DNA of 64,000 nt from Microbacterium gallinarum (GCF_014837165.1 NZ_JACSPM010000001.1:638294-702293), one strand, 5' to 3'; positions 8,141 through 18,617 are shown, numbered from the stretch's first letter. Notes: generated by a model from the letters alone, not told the origin. Program-made: numbers and translations.

Positions 8141-8507
8141 GCGCCTCAGCATAGGGCGGCGGGGCCGCGCCGATGCGTATCAATCGCGCGCGCTGCGCGC
8201 AAGCCCCCAGGCTCATTCAGACCGGCCGCCTAGCGTTGAGGGAAGCAGGGCGCGGTACTCGTCGGGGGGTCGCGCCGCTTTCGGGAACTGCGACGCGGGG
8301 AGGTGCCGACCGGGGGGCCGGCACCTCCCTCATCTCGTCTGAGGCGCGCCGGTTCAGCCGATCGCAGCCATGCGTGGGCGCGCTCCCTCGATGCGTGGGC
8401 GAGCTGGTGCTCCGCGCTGGCGAATGAGTGCGCGTCCAAACCGATCCGGGGTGTGATCCGAACAATCGGGCATCGCGGCACTCGCCGCCAACGAACAGGA
8501 GAACGCC
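8141..8507. other. divergent intergenic region with a GC hairpin
   Basis: This 367-bp gap separates a minus-strand DUF5684 gene from a plus-strand DUF4383 gene and must hold both promoters. It contains a perfect 11-bp stem (8298-8308 with 8319-8329). It also contains a 22-bp stretch (8344-8365) identical to the 3-prime end of the aldose 1-epimerase gene at 9575-9596, including its stop codon. This suggests a lost gene copy. I see no convincing gene in it. Confidence 0.4.
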
Positions 8508-8927
8508 ATGCGCTCGTCACCGAACCGCCTCGTCGCCACGATCTTCGGCGCTGTCTATCTCGTCGTGGGAGCCCTCGGCTTCGCCGTCACGGGCGGCGTG
8601 GGCTTCATCGCGACAGAGGGCAACCTGCTCCTCGGAGTCTTCGAGGTCAACCCGCTCCACAACACCGCTCACCTCCTGATCGGTGCGGCACTCCTCATCG
8701 CCGGCCTCAGCAACGCCCGCGCGGCGAAGGCCGTGAACATCGCCGTCGGAGCGGTCTACCTGCTGCTGGGCGTCGTCGGATTCTTCCTGGTCGACACGGC
8801 GCTGAACATCCTCGCGCTCAACACCGCCGACCACTTCCTGCATCTGGCGAGTGCGCTGGTGCTCCTCGGAGTCGGTCTCGGCGCGGAGCGCGGCGTGCGC
8901 GCCGGAGCCTCGGGCCGGACCGCCTGA
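8508..8927 (+). CDS. DUF4383 family membrane protein
   Basis: A 139-residue protein with four membrane helices. It has the family pattern of two helices, then FEVNPLHNTAHLLIGAALL, and later NTADHFLHLASALVLLGVG. The His-containing segments NTAHL and DHFLHL are typical of DUF4383. The function is unknown. AACAGGAGAACGCC before 8508 fixes the start. It is followed 11 bp later by another membrane protein gene, probably co-transcribed. Confidence 0.85.
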   Translation: MRSSPNRLVATIFGAVYLVVGALGFAVTGGVGFIATEGNLLLGVFEVNPLHNTAHLLIGAALLIAGLSNARAAKAVNIAVGAVYLLLGVVGFFLVDTALNILALNTADHFLHLASALVLLGVGLGAERGVRAGASGRTA

Positions 8928-8938
8928 CGGGAAAGACC

Positions 8939-9514
8939 ATGACCACCGCGATCCCGACTGCCGACGCAGGCCCGGACGCCTCTCCGCGGGCGCGGTCGAT
9001 CCGCGCGGGGTTCCGCGGCGTCGTGCCTTCCGGTGCCGCTGTCGCGGCGTGGGGCGCGGGCCTCATCGAGCTCGCGCTGGGCGCGGGAGCCTTGACGAAC
9101 GGAGGTGCCGCCCGGGGGGCCGGCGCCGCCCTCGTCGCTCTCGGCGCCGCCGCGCTCGTATGGGGGGCTGCGACGCTCGTCCGCGGACGCATCATCGTCC
9201 CGCGGACGGGCGTCGCGGCAAGCCTGGCCGGTCTCGCCGCCGCCGTCGCGGCACTCGCGGCCGATCCTGTGCGAACGAGCCTCGCGGCGATCGGTGCGCT
9301 CGCCGTCCTGCTTCTCGTCACCGCTCTCGCGTGCGCCTCGCGCGTGCGCAGACGTGGAGGGCGAGCGGATGCCGCTCCCCCGCGCGTCTGGGCGATCCTT
9401 GCGGCCTCGGTCGTGGTCGCCGCACTGGTGACACCGGCGCTGGCGGCGACGGACGCAGGACGCAGCGCCGTGCCCCACGGACGGCACGGGATCACAGACC
9501 CCGGGCATCACTGA
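8939..9514 (+). CDS. hypothetical multi-pass membrane protein
   Basis: A 191-residue Ala/Gly/Val-rich protein with about five predicted membrane segments and a His/Asp-containing tail (GRHGITDPGHH). The start at 8939 lies 11 bp after the DUF4383 stop, with GGGAAAG upstream. No family was recognised. The pairing with DUF4383 is the only functional hint. Confidence 0.6.
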   Translation: MTTAIPTADAGPDASPRARSIRAGFRGVVPSGAAVAAWGAGLIELALGAGALTNGGAARGAGAALVALGAAALVWGAATLVRGRIIVPRTGVAASLAGLAAAVAALAADPVRTSLAAIGALAVLLLVTALACASRVRRRGGRADAAPPRVWAILAASVVVAALVTPALAATDAGRSAVPHGRHGITDPGHH

Positions 9515-9584
9515 CGGATTCTGAGCCGGCCGCAGGGTGCAGGGCGCCGCCGCGCCCTCGGCGGGCTCGGCTCTGCGCGCCGGT

Positions 9585-10529
9585 TCAGCCGATCGCCGCG
9601 ATGCGCCAGGACGCCTCGGCGGACGCGCCCGGCTCGAGCACGATGAGGCCCGCGTCGTACGCGTAGTTCGCCGCGTTGAAAGCGTCGGGGGCGCAGGTCA
9701 TCGGCTCGACCGCCAGCCCCAGCCGGCTCAGCGCGGCGTCGGGCTTGTCGGCGGTGTGGATCTGCACCCACGGGCACGCGGCATCCCACGCCATCTCGAC
9801 GCCGGAACCGGAGTCGTCGGTCACCCGTACCGTCGCGATGCCCTGGTCGTCTCGGGCGAGCGCCGTGTACGCGTGGTCGATCTCGACCGCGCCGACGCGG
9901 CGCGCGGAGCGGAAGTCGAAGCGCTCGGGCTCGTCGGCATCGACCGCGACGAGTCCGGTCGGAATGAGCCGGTCAGGGGTGACCGCCAGCACTTCGGCCG
10001 CCGGGAGCTCGAGGGTCCACTCGTCGACGAGCCCTTCGCCGGCGACGAGGTACGGGTGCGGCCCGGTTCCCCACGGCGCGGGCTCGCTGCTGTCGTTGCG
10101 GGCGGTCACGGTCTGCGTCAGCCCGTCGGGGCCGAGCGAGAAGGTCGTCGTGACGACGATGCGCCACGGGTACGCCGTCTGCGGCTGGACGACGGCGGCG
10201 AGGGTGACATGGTCGGGGCCCTTGTCGATCGCCTCGAAGTCCAGCCACGCGGCGAGGCCGTGCAGCGCGTGCGAGCGCGCGGGCTCGGTGAGGGCGAGTT
10301 GGTGCTCGGCACCGCCGAAGGTGTATCGGCCGTCGACCACGCGGTTCGGCCACGGAGCGAGGGTCGCCCCGCGGTAGGAGGGGCGCACCTCGTCGGCGTC
10401 GAACGGCACGACGAGGTCGCGGCCGTTGTACGTGAGCGAGCGGAGCGTCGCCCCGACGCTGGCGATGACCGCCTCGTAGTCGCCCGCGCGGAGCGCGTGC
10501 TGGATGCCGGACGAGGGAGTGCGTGCCAT
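9585..10529 (-). CDS. aldose 1-epimerase family protein (galactose mutarotase-like)
   Basis: A 314-residue protein with the galactose-mutarotase fold. It starts with AGDYEAVIASVGATLRSL, typical of aldose 1-epimerases. Active-site His residues are expected in SHALHGLAAW and in WGTGPHPYLVAG, and a Glu near the C-terminus in LGLAVEPMTC. It interconverts sugar anomers. It is the last gene of the arabinose operon, 94 bp after the GH43 stop and beyond a strong hairpin, so it probably supplies the right anomer of released arabinose to isomerase or transporter. Confidence 0.88.
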   Translation of the reverse strand: MARTPSSGIQHALRAGDYEAVIASVGATLRSLTYNGRDLVVPFDADEVRPSYRGATLAPWPNRVVDGRYTFGGAEHQLALTEPARSHALHGLAAWLDFEAIDKGPDHVTLAAVVQPQTAYPWRIVVTTTFSLGPDGLTQTVTARNDSSEPAPWGTGPHPYLVAGEGLVDEWTLELPAAEVLAVTPDRLIPTGLVAVDADEPERFDFRSARRVGAVEIDHAYTALARDDQGIATVRVTDDSGSGVEMAWDAACPWVQIHTADKPDAALSRLGLAVEPMTCAPDAFNAANYAYDAGLIVLEPGASAEASWRIAAIG

Positions 10530-10583
10530 GGGTCGAGGTCCTCAGGTGATTTGTTGGGAGAGTCCCAGTATCCCGCGACAGAG

Positions 10584-10615
10584 CGAGGGCCCGCGACCTG
10601 CGTCGCGGGCCCTCG
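10584..10615 (-). terminator. strong hairpin between the GH43 and epimerase genes
   Basis: A perfect 14-bp stem (10584-10597 with 10602-10615) around a 4-nt loop begins 9 bp after the GH43 stop. No T-tract follows on the minus strand, so it may stabilise or attenuate the upstream message rather than end transcription completely. Confidence 0.6.
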
Positions 10616-10623
10616 TCGTCGGG

Positions 10624-13608
10624 TTACTGGCAGGTGGCGGCCGCGACCGTCACCGTGGAGGAGTGGGTGAGGCCGCCGGCGGCCTCTCCCGTGATCGTCA
10701 CGTCGTGCGAAGCGATCGATGCGGCACGGGTCGTGAACGAGGCCGAGACGGTCTTGCCCCCGGCAACCGTGACGGTCTTGCTGCCGTAGGCGCCCGCGAT
10801 CGCGACCGTTGCCGCGACGTCGTCGGCGTTGGTCACGCTGACGATCTCGGTGATCTTGCCCGCGACGCAGCGCGTCGAGGCCGTCGCGGACAGCTGGAGG
10901 CCGAGCGACACCGCCGACGACGTCGAGGGGCTCACGAGCCCGTCGGAGTAGCCGTCGTAGTGCGCCGTCACCGAGCCGACACCCGCCGGAACGATCGCGG
11001 AGGCCGAGCCGTCCTCGAGGTCGACCGTCTGGGTCCACGATCCGCCCGAGAAGGTGACCGTGCCGACGACGTCGCCGTCGTCTTCCGCGGTCACGGCGGC
11101 GGTGACCGTTCGGTCCTCGGCCGTCAGCGTCGTGGTCGATGCCACGGCCGCGACCTCCGTCCACTCGTGCATCGCGTCGAGCACCGACTGCGTGACGCTC
11201 ACGAAGGCGCCGTGACGCGGGCTCGCCGGCAGGCCGCCGGCAGGGCGCACGGCCCACTCGGCGCGCTGCGAGAGACGGTCCGACTGCTGGCTGGAGGCGA
11301 TGGCCCGCTCGCTCGTCACGAACGCGCGGTAGCCGCCCGCGCCGTAGTTGTCGACGAGGAACACGTAGCCGTCGCCGACGGCGTTGTTGTTCGGGTCGCC
11401 GGCGTTGAGCTTGACGATCTCCGGGCCCTCGCCCGCCTGGCCGGTCTCGAGGCTCGTCATGCGCGTGTCGGTCAGCTGCCACGTCGTGTTCGGGTCGGCC
11501 GTCCAGCTGGACTGCGTCGTGGGCGCGGTCAGCGCCTTCGAACGCTCCATGAAGATGTCCTTGCCCGCCTCGAGGATGCCGGCGGCGCCGCCCTCCTCGT
11601 TCTTGGTGAACCGGTAGTAGTAGTCGCCGATCTTCGTGACGGTCGAGTCGATGCGCGCATACCCGGTGTCCTGCCACGTGGCGGGCGGGTACGTGAAGGT
11701 CTGGAAGTCGCGGGTCAGCACGTAGAACATGCGGGCATAGAGCTTGTCGCTGTTCGTGTGGCTTGCGTCGGAGTACAGGCGGGAGGCGAAGAAGACGACG
11801 TACGACTGGAGCTCGTCATCCCAGTACGCCTCGGGTGCCCACGTCATGCCGGCGGCCGGCTGGTTGACGGTGATGCCGGTGTTCTCGCCGTTGGTGCGAT
11901 CCCAGTGGACGAGGTCGGTCGACTCCCAGACCTCGATCTTCAGGCTTCCCTCGGACTGCGCAGGGCCCCAGCCGGTGCCGCAGCTGATGCAGAGGTCGGT
12001 CGCGACCATGTAGTACTTGTCGCCGTCCTTGGAGCGGAGGATGTACGGGTCGCGCAGGCCCTTGGTGTCAGCGGTCGACGTGATCACCGGGTTTCCGCCG
12101 TTCACGGGCGAGAAGGTGAAGAAGTCGTTGCCCGACGTCGCGGCCTGGTAGATCTTCTCGTCGCCGTCGGACTTGAAGTACGCCGACGCGTAGCCCGCGT
12201 CCGGCGCCCAGCGGCCCTGCTCGGCGATCGTCACGTCGAACGAGCGCTCCTCGGTCTGGCCGTTGAGCGTCGCGTGCGCGGTGAGCGTCACCTCGACATC
12301 GCCCTCGCCGTAGGCGGGACGCGTCACGAGGCCGCCGCCGCGGAACGGGTCGGCCGCGCCGACGGCCGGCGCCTGGTACGCGGCATCCGTCGCCGTCACG
12401 ACGGCGGGGTTCGACGACGTCCACGTGATGTCGGCGCCGTTCACTGTGCCCTTCGTGGCGAGCGGAAGATGCTCGGTCGAGCGGTCGGCCAGGGTGATGG
12501 CGTCGAGGTCGGCCGAGAGGGTCGGAGCGAGCACGGTCACGTCGAACGTCAGGGTGGTGCCGAGCGACGTCGTCGCTGTCAGCGTGACGGGCGTGTCATC
12601 GACGATCGATCGCGAGACGACACCCGTGGTCGAGATGACCGCGGGGTTCGACGACGACCACGTGAGCGCGACGCCGTTGACGGACGCCCCGAGGGTGAGG
12701 TTGCTCGACACCTGATCGAGCGACGGGTTCGACCCCAGCATGTTCGCCAGCACGTCGCCGCGCAGCAGGGCCGCGGTCGCGGCCGTCTTGTCGGCGGCGG
12801 CCGGCATGCTGCTCGTGACCTCGTCGGCGGTGAGCGCGACGTCCCAGAACTTCACGTCCGAGACGTCGGCCCGCAGCAGCGAGTCGCCCTGGTACAGCGG
12901 GCGGCCGAGGTAGCCGAGCACGTTGCCGCTCGGGATGATCGAGCTCAGCGAGCGGGTGTGGGTCAGCGTCGAGATGACAACGCCGTCCCGGTAGAGCGTC
13001 AGGGTGCTTCCCGATCCGACCATGGTGAGCGTCGTGAACCCGGCGTTCAGTCCGCCACCGGCGGGCATGCGGTTCTCGCCGTTGTTGCCGTCGGTCTTCA
13101 CCCGGATCGCCGCGAGCACCTGGTTGGTGTACCCGCCCTGCGCCGAGCGCGGGCTCAGGAAGATGTGGTTGCCGAGCTGTGTCGTGTTCCAGGCCCCCAC
13201 ACCGTCGCCGATGACCCAGCCGAAGGTGTTCGCCGCGGTCTGCGTCGACACCGTGTACTCGACCGTGAAGTCGTTGTCGGTCCCCGTCACCAGTCCCTTG
13301 GGCAGCGATGCGTATCCGTCGGCGCGGAACCGCAGCACGTCATCGGAGCCCGCTGCGGCGAACGACGCGTCCGTCAGCCCCGACAGCGTCGCGTGACGGC
13401 CGTTGCCCGACACGTCGAGCAGCGACGTGCCCGAGTGGGACATGTCGTAGTGTGCGCTCGGCGCCGGGACGTCGGCGGCGTTCGCGGCCAGCGGGGCCGT
13501 GACGCCCATGACGGACACCGCGAGGACTGCGGCGACGGATGCCGCGACCCCGCGGCGCAGGGAGCGCCGGCGCGGTACGCGAGTGGATGTTGTCGGTTGT
13601 GGTCTCAT
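10624..13608 (-). CDS. secreted GH43 family glycoside hydrolase (arabinanase/arabinofuranosidase type) with LamG and C-terminal Cys domain
   Basis: A 994-residue exported enzyme. It has a signal peptide (residues 1-44, ending AANA), a LamG/concanavalin-like domain (about 50-250), two atrophied bacterial Ig-like repeats with SSNPAV motifs (about 290-465), and a GH43 five-bladed propeller (about 470-800). Catalytic candidates are the Asp in GLRDPY (about 520), the Asp in RIDSTV (about 653) and the Glu in EGPEIV (about 728). An Ig-like linker and the shared C-terminal domain with RCVAGK near 914 follow, ending in Cys-Gln. It lies 35 bp after araA in the arabinose operon and probably releases L-arabinose outside the cell. 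The start at 13608 follows a GAGGGG site. Confidence 0.88.
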   Translation of the reverse strand: MRPQPTTSTRVPRRRSLRRGVAASVAAVLAVSVMGVTAPLAANAADVPAPSAHYDMSHSGTSLLDVSGNGRHATLSGLTDASFAAAGSDDVLRFRADGYASLPKGLVTGTDNDFTVEYTVSTQTAANTFGWVIGDGVGAWNTTQLGNHIFLSPRSAQGGYTNQVLAAIRVKTDGNNGENRMPAGGGLNAGFTTLTMVGSGSTLTLYRDGVVISTLTHTRSLSSIIPSGNVLGYLGRPLYQGDSLLRADVSDVKFWDVALTADEVTSSMPAAADKTAATAALLRGDVLANMLGSNPSLDQVSSNLTLGASVNGVALTWSSSNPAVISTTGVVSRSIVDDTPVTLTATTSLGTTLTFDVTVLAPTLSADLDAITLADRSTEHLPLATKGTVNGADITWTSSNPAVVTATDAAYQAPAVGAADPFRGGGLVTRPAYGEGDVEVTLTAHATLNGQTEERSFDVTIAEQGRWAPDAGYASAYFKSDGDEKIYQAATSGNDFFTFSPVNGGNPVITSTADTKGLRDPYILRSKDGDKYYMVATDLCISCGTGWGPAQSEGSLKIEVWESTDLVHWDRTNGENTGITVNQPAAGMTWAPEAYWDDELQSYVVFFASRLYSDASHTNSDKLYARMFYVLTRDFQTFTYPPATWQDTGYARIDSTVTKIGDYYYRFTKNEEGGAAGILEAGKDIFMERSKALTAPTTQSSWTADPNTTWQLTDTRMTSLETGQAGEGPEIVKLNAGDPNNNAVGDGYVFLVDNYGAGGYRAFVTSERAIASSQQSDRLSQRAEWAVRPAGGLPASPRHGAFVSVTQSVLDAMHEWTEVAAVASTTTLTAEDRTVTAAVTAEDDGDVVGTVTFSGGSWTQTVDLEDGSASAIVPAGVGSVTAHYDGYSDGLVSPSTSSAVSLGLQLSATASTRCVAGKITEIVSVTNADDVAATVAIAGAYGSKTVTVAGGKTVSASFTTRAASIASHDVTITGEAAGGLTHSSTVTVAAATCQ

Positions 13609-13643
13609 CGGTGAGGCCCCCTCGGGTCGGGTGGTGGTTGTGC

Positions 13644-15155
13644 TCAGAAGCCCTGAGCGAGTCGGTAGTACGCCTGGTTCCACCGCAGCTCGCGCTGGAA
13701 GCCGCGGACGGTGGTGTCCTCGTCGATCACGACGAGCTCGGTCTTGGCGATGTCGGCGAAGTCACGGAACACGTCGATGCCGACGGCGGTCGTCATGACG
13801 GTGTGGTGCGCGGCGCCGGCGGCGAGCCAGCAGGCAGCGCTGGTCGCGAAGTCGGGAGCGGGCTCCCACACCGCGCGGCCGACCGGGAGCTTGGGCAGGT
13901 CGGGCGCATCCACGTTCTGCACGACGTTCGCCACGAGGCGGAAGCGATCGCGCATGTCGCTCATCGCGACGACGAGGGCGGGGCCGGAATCGGCCGTGAA
14001 GACCAGGCGCACCGGGTCGTCCTTGCCGCCGATGCCGAGCTCGTGCACCTCGAGACGCGGCTTGGTCGTCGTCAGGGTCGGCGAGACCTCGAGCATGTGA
14101 GCGCCGAGGATGCGCTCGGAGCCGGGCACGAGGTCGTACGTGTAGTCCTCCATGAGCGACGCCCCGCCGGGCAGACCGGCGCCCATCACGTTGGCGACGC
14201 GCACGAGGATCGCCGTCTTCCAGTCGCCCTCGGCGCCGAAGCCGTAGCCCTCCGCCATCAGGCGCTGCACCGCGAGACCGGGCAGCTGCTTCAGAGCGCC
14301 GAGGTCTTCGAACGACGTGGTGAAGGCGCCGAAGCCGCCCTCTTCGAGGAAGGAGCGCAGTCCGAGCTCGATCGCGGCGCCGTCGCGCAGGGACTGGTGG
14401 CGCTCGGCACCGGGCCGGAGCTCGTCGGCCACGTCGTACGAGTCGAGGTAGACCTGCACGAGCGCGTCGATGTCGGCGTCGCTCGCGGCATCGACGGCCT
14501 CGACCAGTTCGTTGACGCCCCACGTGTTGACCTGCACGCCGAAGCGGATCTCGGCCTCGGTCTTGTCGCCCTCGGTGACCGCGACATAGCGCATGTTGTC
14601 GCCGAAGCGCGCGAGCTTGAGCGTGCGCACCGCGGCCCAGCCGGCGGCGGCGCGCTGCCAGTCGTCGACCTGCTGCACCACGGCCGGGTTGGACACATGG
14701 CCGACGACCGTCTTGCGGGCCACGCCGAGGCGCGTCTGGATGTACCCGAACTCACGGTCGCCGTGGGCTGCCTGGTTGAGGTTCATGAAGTCGAAGTCGA
14801 TGTCGCCCCACGGCAGCTCGACGTTGGCCTGCGTGTGCAGGTGCAGCAGCGGCTTCTGCAGCGCGTCGAGGCCCGAGATCCACATCTTCGCCGGGCTGAA
14901 CGTGTGCATCCAGGCGATCACGCCGATGACGTCGTCGCGGCCGTTGACCTCGAGCGCCAGGCGGCGGATCGAGTCGGAGTCCTTCAGGACCGGCTTCCAC
15001 ACGACCTTGACCGGGAGCCCGCCGAGCCCGTCGGCGACGGCCTGCGACTGCTCGGCCACCTGCCGCAGCGTCTCCTCGCCGTAGAGGGTCTGGCTGCCTG
15101 TGACGAACCACACCTCGTACGAATCGAGGCTGGTGGCGAGAGGCTGACGGGTCAT
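13644..15155 (-). CDS. araA: L-arabinose isomerase
   Basis: A 503-residue protein, the normal length for AraA, converting L-arabinose to L-ribulose in the cytoplasm. It starts with [18 protein letters not shown], a hallmark of the family. It has the conserved [32 protein letters not shown] and [15 protein letters not shown] segments carrying metal-binding Glu and His residues. It follows araB by 41 bp in the same operon. The ATG at 15155 matches the family N-terminus, with GAAGGAC upstream. Confidence 0.97.
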   Translation of the reverse strand: MTRQPLATSLDSYEVWFVTGSQTLYGEETLRQVAEQSQAVADGLGGLPVKVVWKPVLKDSDSIRRLALEVNGRDDVIGVIAWMHTFSPAKMWISGLDALQKPLLHLHTQANVELPWGDIDFDFMNLNQAAHGDREFGYIQTRLGVARKTVVGHVSNPAVVQQVDDWQRAAAGWAAVRTLKLARFGDNMRYVAVTEGDKTEAEIRFGVQVNTWGVNELVEAVDAASDADIDALVQVYLDSYDVADELRPGAERHQSLRDGAAIELGLRSFLEEGGFGAFTTSFEDLGALKQLPGLAVQRLMAEGYGFGAEGDWKTAILVRVANVMGAGLPGGASLMEDYTYDLVPGSERILGAHMLEVSPTLTTTKPRLEVHELGIGGKDDPVRLVFTADSGPALVVAMSDMRDRFRLVANVVQNVDAPDLPKLPVGRAVWEPAPDFATSAACWLAAGAAHHTVMTTAVGIDVFRDFADIAKTELVVIDEDTTVRGFQRELRWNQAYYRLAQGF

Positions 15156-15196
15156 GGGGAGTCCTTCTGGGTCTTTCGAGGTGGGGGGAGGTGGGG

Positions 15197-16834
15197 TCAG
15201 AGGGCCGGCACGGCGGCTCGCTCGACGGCGAGTCCGGCGCGATAGCGCGAGAGGTAGGCGGCGAACCCGGGGACGTCCTCGGGGTCGGGCTCGACGACGT
15301 CGAACTCCGCATCGGCGAACACGCGGTCCCGCAGGTAGGCATCGAGGGGAAGATCGGATGCCTCGGCGAGGTACGCCGCGAGCACCGCGATGCCCCACGC
15401 ACCACCCTCGGACGCCGTCTCGGCCACCGCCACGGGGGCGTCCAGTGCACCCGCGAGGAACCGCTGGGCGACGCCCGCGGTGCGGAACATGCCGCCGTGC
15501 GCGAACATGCGGTCGAGGGCGACACCCTCGCCGTCGAGCACGCGCATGCCGAGCGCGAGCGTGCCGAAGACGCCGTAGATCTGGGCGCGCATGAAGTTCG
15601 CGAGCGTCAGACGGCTCTCGGGCGTGCGCACGAAGAGCGGGCGACCCTCCTGAAGGTCCGCGATCGGCTCGCCGGCCAGGTGGTTGTAGGCGAGCAGGCC
15701 GCCCGCGTCCGGCTCGCCGTCGAGCGCCTCGCGGAAGAGGGCCTCGAAGACGTCGTCGGCGTGGAGGTCTCCGCCGCTGACGGTGGCGAACCGGTCGAAG
15801 AGACCCACCCACGCGGCGAGTTCGCTGGCCCCGTTGTTGCAGTGGACCATCGCCACCGGATCGCCGGCCGGGGTCGTCACGACGTCGAGCTCGTGGTGCA
15901 CCTGCGCGAGCGGCCGCTCGAGGACCACCATCGCGAAGATGCTCGTGCCGGCGCTCACGTTGCCGGTGCGGGGCGCGACCGAGTTCGTGGCGACCATGCC
16001 GGTGCCGGCGTCGCCCTCGGGCGGGCACAGCGGGGCGCCCGGCTTCAGGGCGCCGCTCGGATCGAGCAGGGCTGCCCCTTCGGCCGTGAGCTCGCCGGCA
16101 GACCCCCCGGCGACGACGACCTCCGGGAGGAGAGCGGCGACCTCGAGCCCGTAGGCGCGCTCGGAGATGAGACGGTCGAACTTCTCCAGCATGCGCGTGT
16201 CGTAGTCGCGCGTCTCGGCGTCGATCGGGAACATGCCCGACGCGTCGCCGATGCCGAGCACCTTGCGCCCGGTGAGCTTCCAGTGCACGTAACCGGCCAG
16301 CGTGGTGAAGAAGTCGACGTCGGTGACGTGCGGCTCCTCGTCGAGCACGGCTTGGTAGAGGTGCGCGATCGACCATCGGAGGGGGATGTTCACGCCGAAG
16401 AGCTCGGAGAGCACGGCCGCCGAGCGATCGGTGTTGGTGTTGCGCCAGGTGCGGAACTCGGTGAGCAGCTCGCCGTGGGCGTCGAAGGCGAGGTAGCCGT
16501 GCATCATCGCCGAGACGCCCAGGGCGCCCACGGTCTCGAGTGCGACGTCGTGGCGGTCGCGCACGTCGGCGACGAGGTCGGCGTAGGCGGCCTGCAGGCC
16601 GGCCCACACGTCGTCGATCGCGTAGGTCCACAGGCGGTCGACGAACCGGTTCTCCCACGCGTGGCTGCCGACGGCGAGCACCGTGGACGGATCGTCGGCG
16701 AGAACGAGGCAGGCCTTGATGCGCGTCGAGCCGAGCTCGATGCCGAGCGCCGTGCGGCCGTCGCGGATCGCCTGGGCGGCGGCCGCCGGATCGAGTGTCC
16801 GCGAGGCGGAGGTGTGGAGATCATCCGGGGTCAT
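15197..16834 (-). CDS. araB: FGGY-family carbohydrate kinase, likely ribulokinase
   Basis: A 545-residue sugar kinase. The N-terminal phosphate-binding motif is [13 protein letters not shown]. The C-terminal domain has a glycine-rich ATP-binding part ([19 protein letters not shown]). [20 protein letters not shown] matches the FGGY central region. Position between araD and araA, with a 4-bp ATGA overlap with araD, supports phosphorylation of L-ribulose. The sequence is of the xylulokinase-like branch rather than the E. coli AraB type, so the substrate call rests on operon context. Confidence 0.87.
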   Translation of the reverse strand: MTPDDLHTSASRTLDPAAAAQAIRDGRTALGIELGSTRIKACLVLADDPSTVLAVGSHAWENRFVDRLWTYAIDDVWAGLQAAYADLVADVRDRHDVALETVGALGVSAMMHGYLAFDAHGELLTEFRTWRNTNTDRSAAVLSELFGVNIPLRWSIAHLYQAVLDEEPHVTDVDFFTTLAGYVHWKLTGRKVLGIGDASGMFPIDAETRDYDTRMLEKFDRLISERAYGLEVAALLPEVVVAGGSAGELTAEGAALLDPSGALKPGAPLCPPEGDAGTGMVATNSVAPRTGNVSAGTSIFAMVVLERPLAQVHHELDVVTTPAGDPVAMVHCNNGASELAAWVGLFDRFATVSGGDLHADDVFEALFREALDGEPDAGGLLAYNHLAGEPIADLQEGRPLFVRTPESRLTLANFMRAQIYGVFGTLALGMRVLDGEGVALDRMFAHGGMFRTAGVAQRFLAGALDAPVAVAETASEGGAWGIAVLAAYLAEASDLPLDAYLRDRVFADAEFDVVEPDPEDVPGFAAYLSRYRAGLAVERAAVPAL

Positions 16835-17547
16835 GCCTGGTCCTCCGCGTCGCGACGCTCGTCACTCGACTGCCCGTACACGTTCTGGTACCGGTCGAAC
16901 AGGCGGTCGATGGCCTCCTGCGGAATCGGGATCAGCGGCCCGGCCTCGCGTGCGTAGTGCACGGTGCGCGCGACGTCCTCGACCATGACCGCGGCCTTGA
17001 CCGCGTCCTTCGCCGAGACGCCGATCGTGAAGGGGCCGTGGTTCTGCATCAGCACCGCGCGCGAGCGGTGGCCCGACAGGGTCTCGACGATGCCGCGCCC
17101 GATCGAGTCGTCGCCGATGATCGCGAACGGACCGACCGGGATCGGCCCGCCGAACTCATCGGCCATCGCCGTGATCACGCAGGGGATCTCCTCGCCGCGC
17201 GCCGCCCATGCCACGGCGAAGGTGGAGTGGGTGTGCACCACTCCCCCGACCTCGGGCATGTGGCGATACACGTACGCGTGGGCGGCGGTGTCGCTCGACG
17301 GGCTGCGGTCGCTGCCGGGCGTGCCCGGAACGACGTTGCCGTCGAGGTCGCACAGGATCATGTTCTCGGGCGTCAGGTCGTCGTACGACACCCCCGACGG
17401 CTTGATCACGAAGAGGTCGGCACCGGGCACGCGGCCGGAGACGTTCCCGCCCGTCCAGACGATGAGGTTGTACCGCACCAGCTCGGCGTGGAGCTTCGCC
17501 ACGTCGGCGCGCACCGCGTCGATCGCGGCCTGGAGCTCGGCATCCAT
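16831..17547 (-). CDS. araD: L-ribulose-5-phosphate 4-epimerase
   Basis: A 238-residue class II aldolase/epimerase converting L-ribulose 5-phosphate to D-xylulose 5-phosphate. It shows the phosphate-binding TGGNVSGRVPG and PSGVSYDDLTPENM segments, the SSDTAAHAYVYRHMPEVGGVVHTHS stretch with zinc-binding His residues, and a third His in QNHGPFTIG. It overlaps the permease stop (ATGA at 17547) and the araB start (ATGA at 16831-16834), so translation is probably coupled. Confidence 0.96.
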   Translation of the reverse strand: MDAELQAAIDAVRADVAKLHAELVRYNLIVWTGGNVSGRVPGADLFVIKPSGVSYDDLTPENMILCDLDGNVVPGTPGSDRSPSSDTAAHAYVYRHMPEVGGVVHTHSTFAVAWAARGEEIPCVITAMADEFGGPIPVGPFAIIGDDSIGRGIVETLSGHRSRAVLMQNHGPFTIGVSAKDAVKAAVMVEDVARTVHYAREAGPLIPIPQEAIDRLFDRYQNVYGQSSDERRDAEDQA

Positions 17548-18617
17548 CAGCTCGCCCTCCGCCTCGTCAGCACGCGCTGCAGGAGGACGAAGACGAGCAG
17601 GACGCCGCCGGTGATGATCGTCAGGTACTCGGGGTTGATGGTGCCGTCCTTCGTGATGATGAGGCGCATGGCCGCGATCACGAACACGCCGACGACCGAA
17701 CCGAGGATGTAGCCGTACCCGCCGGTGAGCAGCGTCCCGCCGATGACGACGGCGGCGATCGCGTCGAGCTCCCAGCCGATGCCGGTGACGTTCTGCGCCT
17801 TGCCGCCGACCTCCGCGGTGTAGACGACCGCGGCCAGGCCGGACAGCGCTCCGGAGATGATGTAGATCCCCACGCGGGTCTTCGCCACGGGCAGACCCAT
17901 CAGTCCGGCCGAGCCCTCGTTGCCGCCGATCGCGTACACCGTGCGCCCGCTGCGGCTGCGGTGCAGGAAGAACATCCCGCCGAGCACGACGAGCACCGCG
18001 ATGATGAGGCCCGGGGTGACGGTCAGATCGTTGACCTTCGGCCCGTCATAGAGCTTCCAGTCGGTCGCGAGCAGGTGGATCGGCGAGTCCTCCGGCGCCT
18101 GGACCGGCGTGGTCGAGAGGATCGACGCCAGTCCGCGGGCGAGGAACATCATCGCGAGCGTGGCGATGAAGGGCTGCACGTTGAAGTACTGGACCATGAC
18201 GCCCGCGACCGCACCGAACAGCGCACCGAACAGGATCATGAGCAGCATCGAGGCCCAGCCGTTGATGCCGATGTTCATGAGCATCACGCCGGCGACCGAG
18301 CTGAACGCGACCACCGCGCCGACGGAGAGGTCGATGCCCCCCGACACGATGACGATGGTCATGCCGACGGCGAGGATGATCGTCGGGGCGAAGCTGATCA
18401 GGAGGCTCGACATGGTGCCGGCGTGGAACACCCGGCCGTACGCGACCTCGGCGTAGATCAGCATGCCGAACAGCAGCACGAGCGCGGCCAGCGTCGGGAT
18501 CAGGGTCTGGTTGCGTTCCCACAGCCGCGCCATGCGACCGCTGCGCGCAGCTTGCTTGCCCTCGGGGAGGTCGGGAACCGGGGGGATTGCTTCGACAAGC
18601 GTGCCTGAGGCGCTCAT
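17547..18617 (-). CDS. sugar ABC transporter permease (BPD_transp_2 / RbsC-YjfF type)
   Basis: A 356-residue inner-membrane protein with about nine to ten helices. The family signature is VIVSGGIDLSVGAVVAFSS, with the later cytoplasmic motif YAIGGNEGSAGLMGLPVAKT and the C-terminal VIGGTLLTGGYG. The N-terminal cytoplasmic tail of about 35 residues is longer than usual. It pairs with the neighbouring permease to import a pentose, most likely L-arabinose, or a small arabino-oligosaccharide. It overlaps by ATGA with both flanking genes. Confidence 0.92.
   Translation of the reverse strand: MSASGTLVEAIPPVPDLPEGKQAARSGRMARLWERNQTLIPTLAALVLLFGMLIYAEVAYGRVFHAGTMSSLLISFAPTIILAVGMTIVIVSGGIDLSVGAVVAFSSVAGVMLMNIGINGWASMLLMILFGALFGAVAGVMVQYFNVQPFIATLAMMFLARGLASILSTTPVQAPEDSPIHLLATDWKLYDGPKVNDLTVTPGLIIAVLVVLGGMFFLHRSRSGRTVYAIGGNEGSAGLMGLPVAKTRVGIYIISGALSGLAAVVYTAEVGGKAQNVTGIGWELDAIAAVVIGGTLLTGGYGYILGSVVGVFVIAAMRLIITKDGTINPEYLTIITGGVLLVFVLLQRVLTRRRAS

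Noticed and set aside
13644..16658. Single 1004-codon minus-strand frame suggesting an araA fusion
   Set aside because: The upstream part is an off-frame reading of araB. The true araA starts at 15155 with a family-typical N-terminus.
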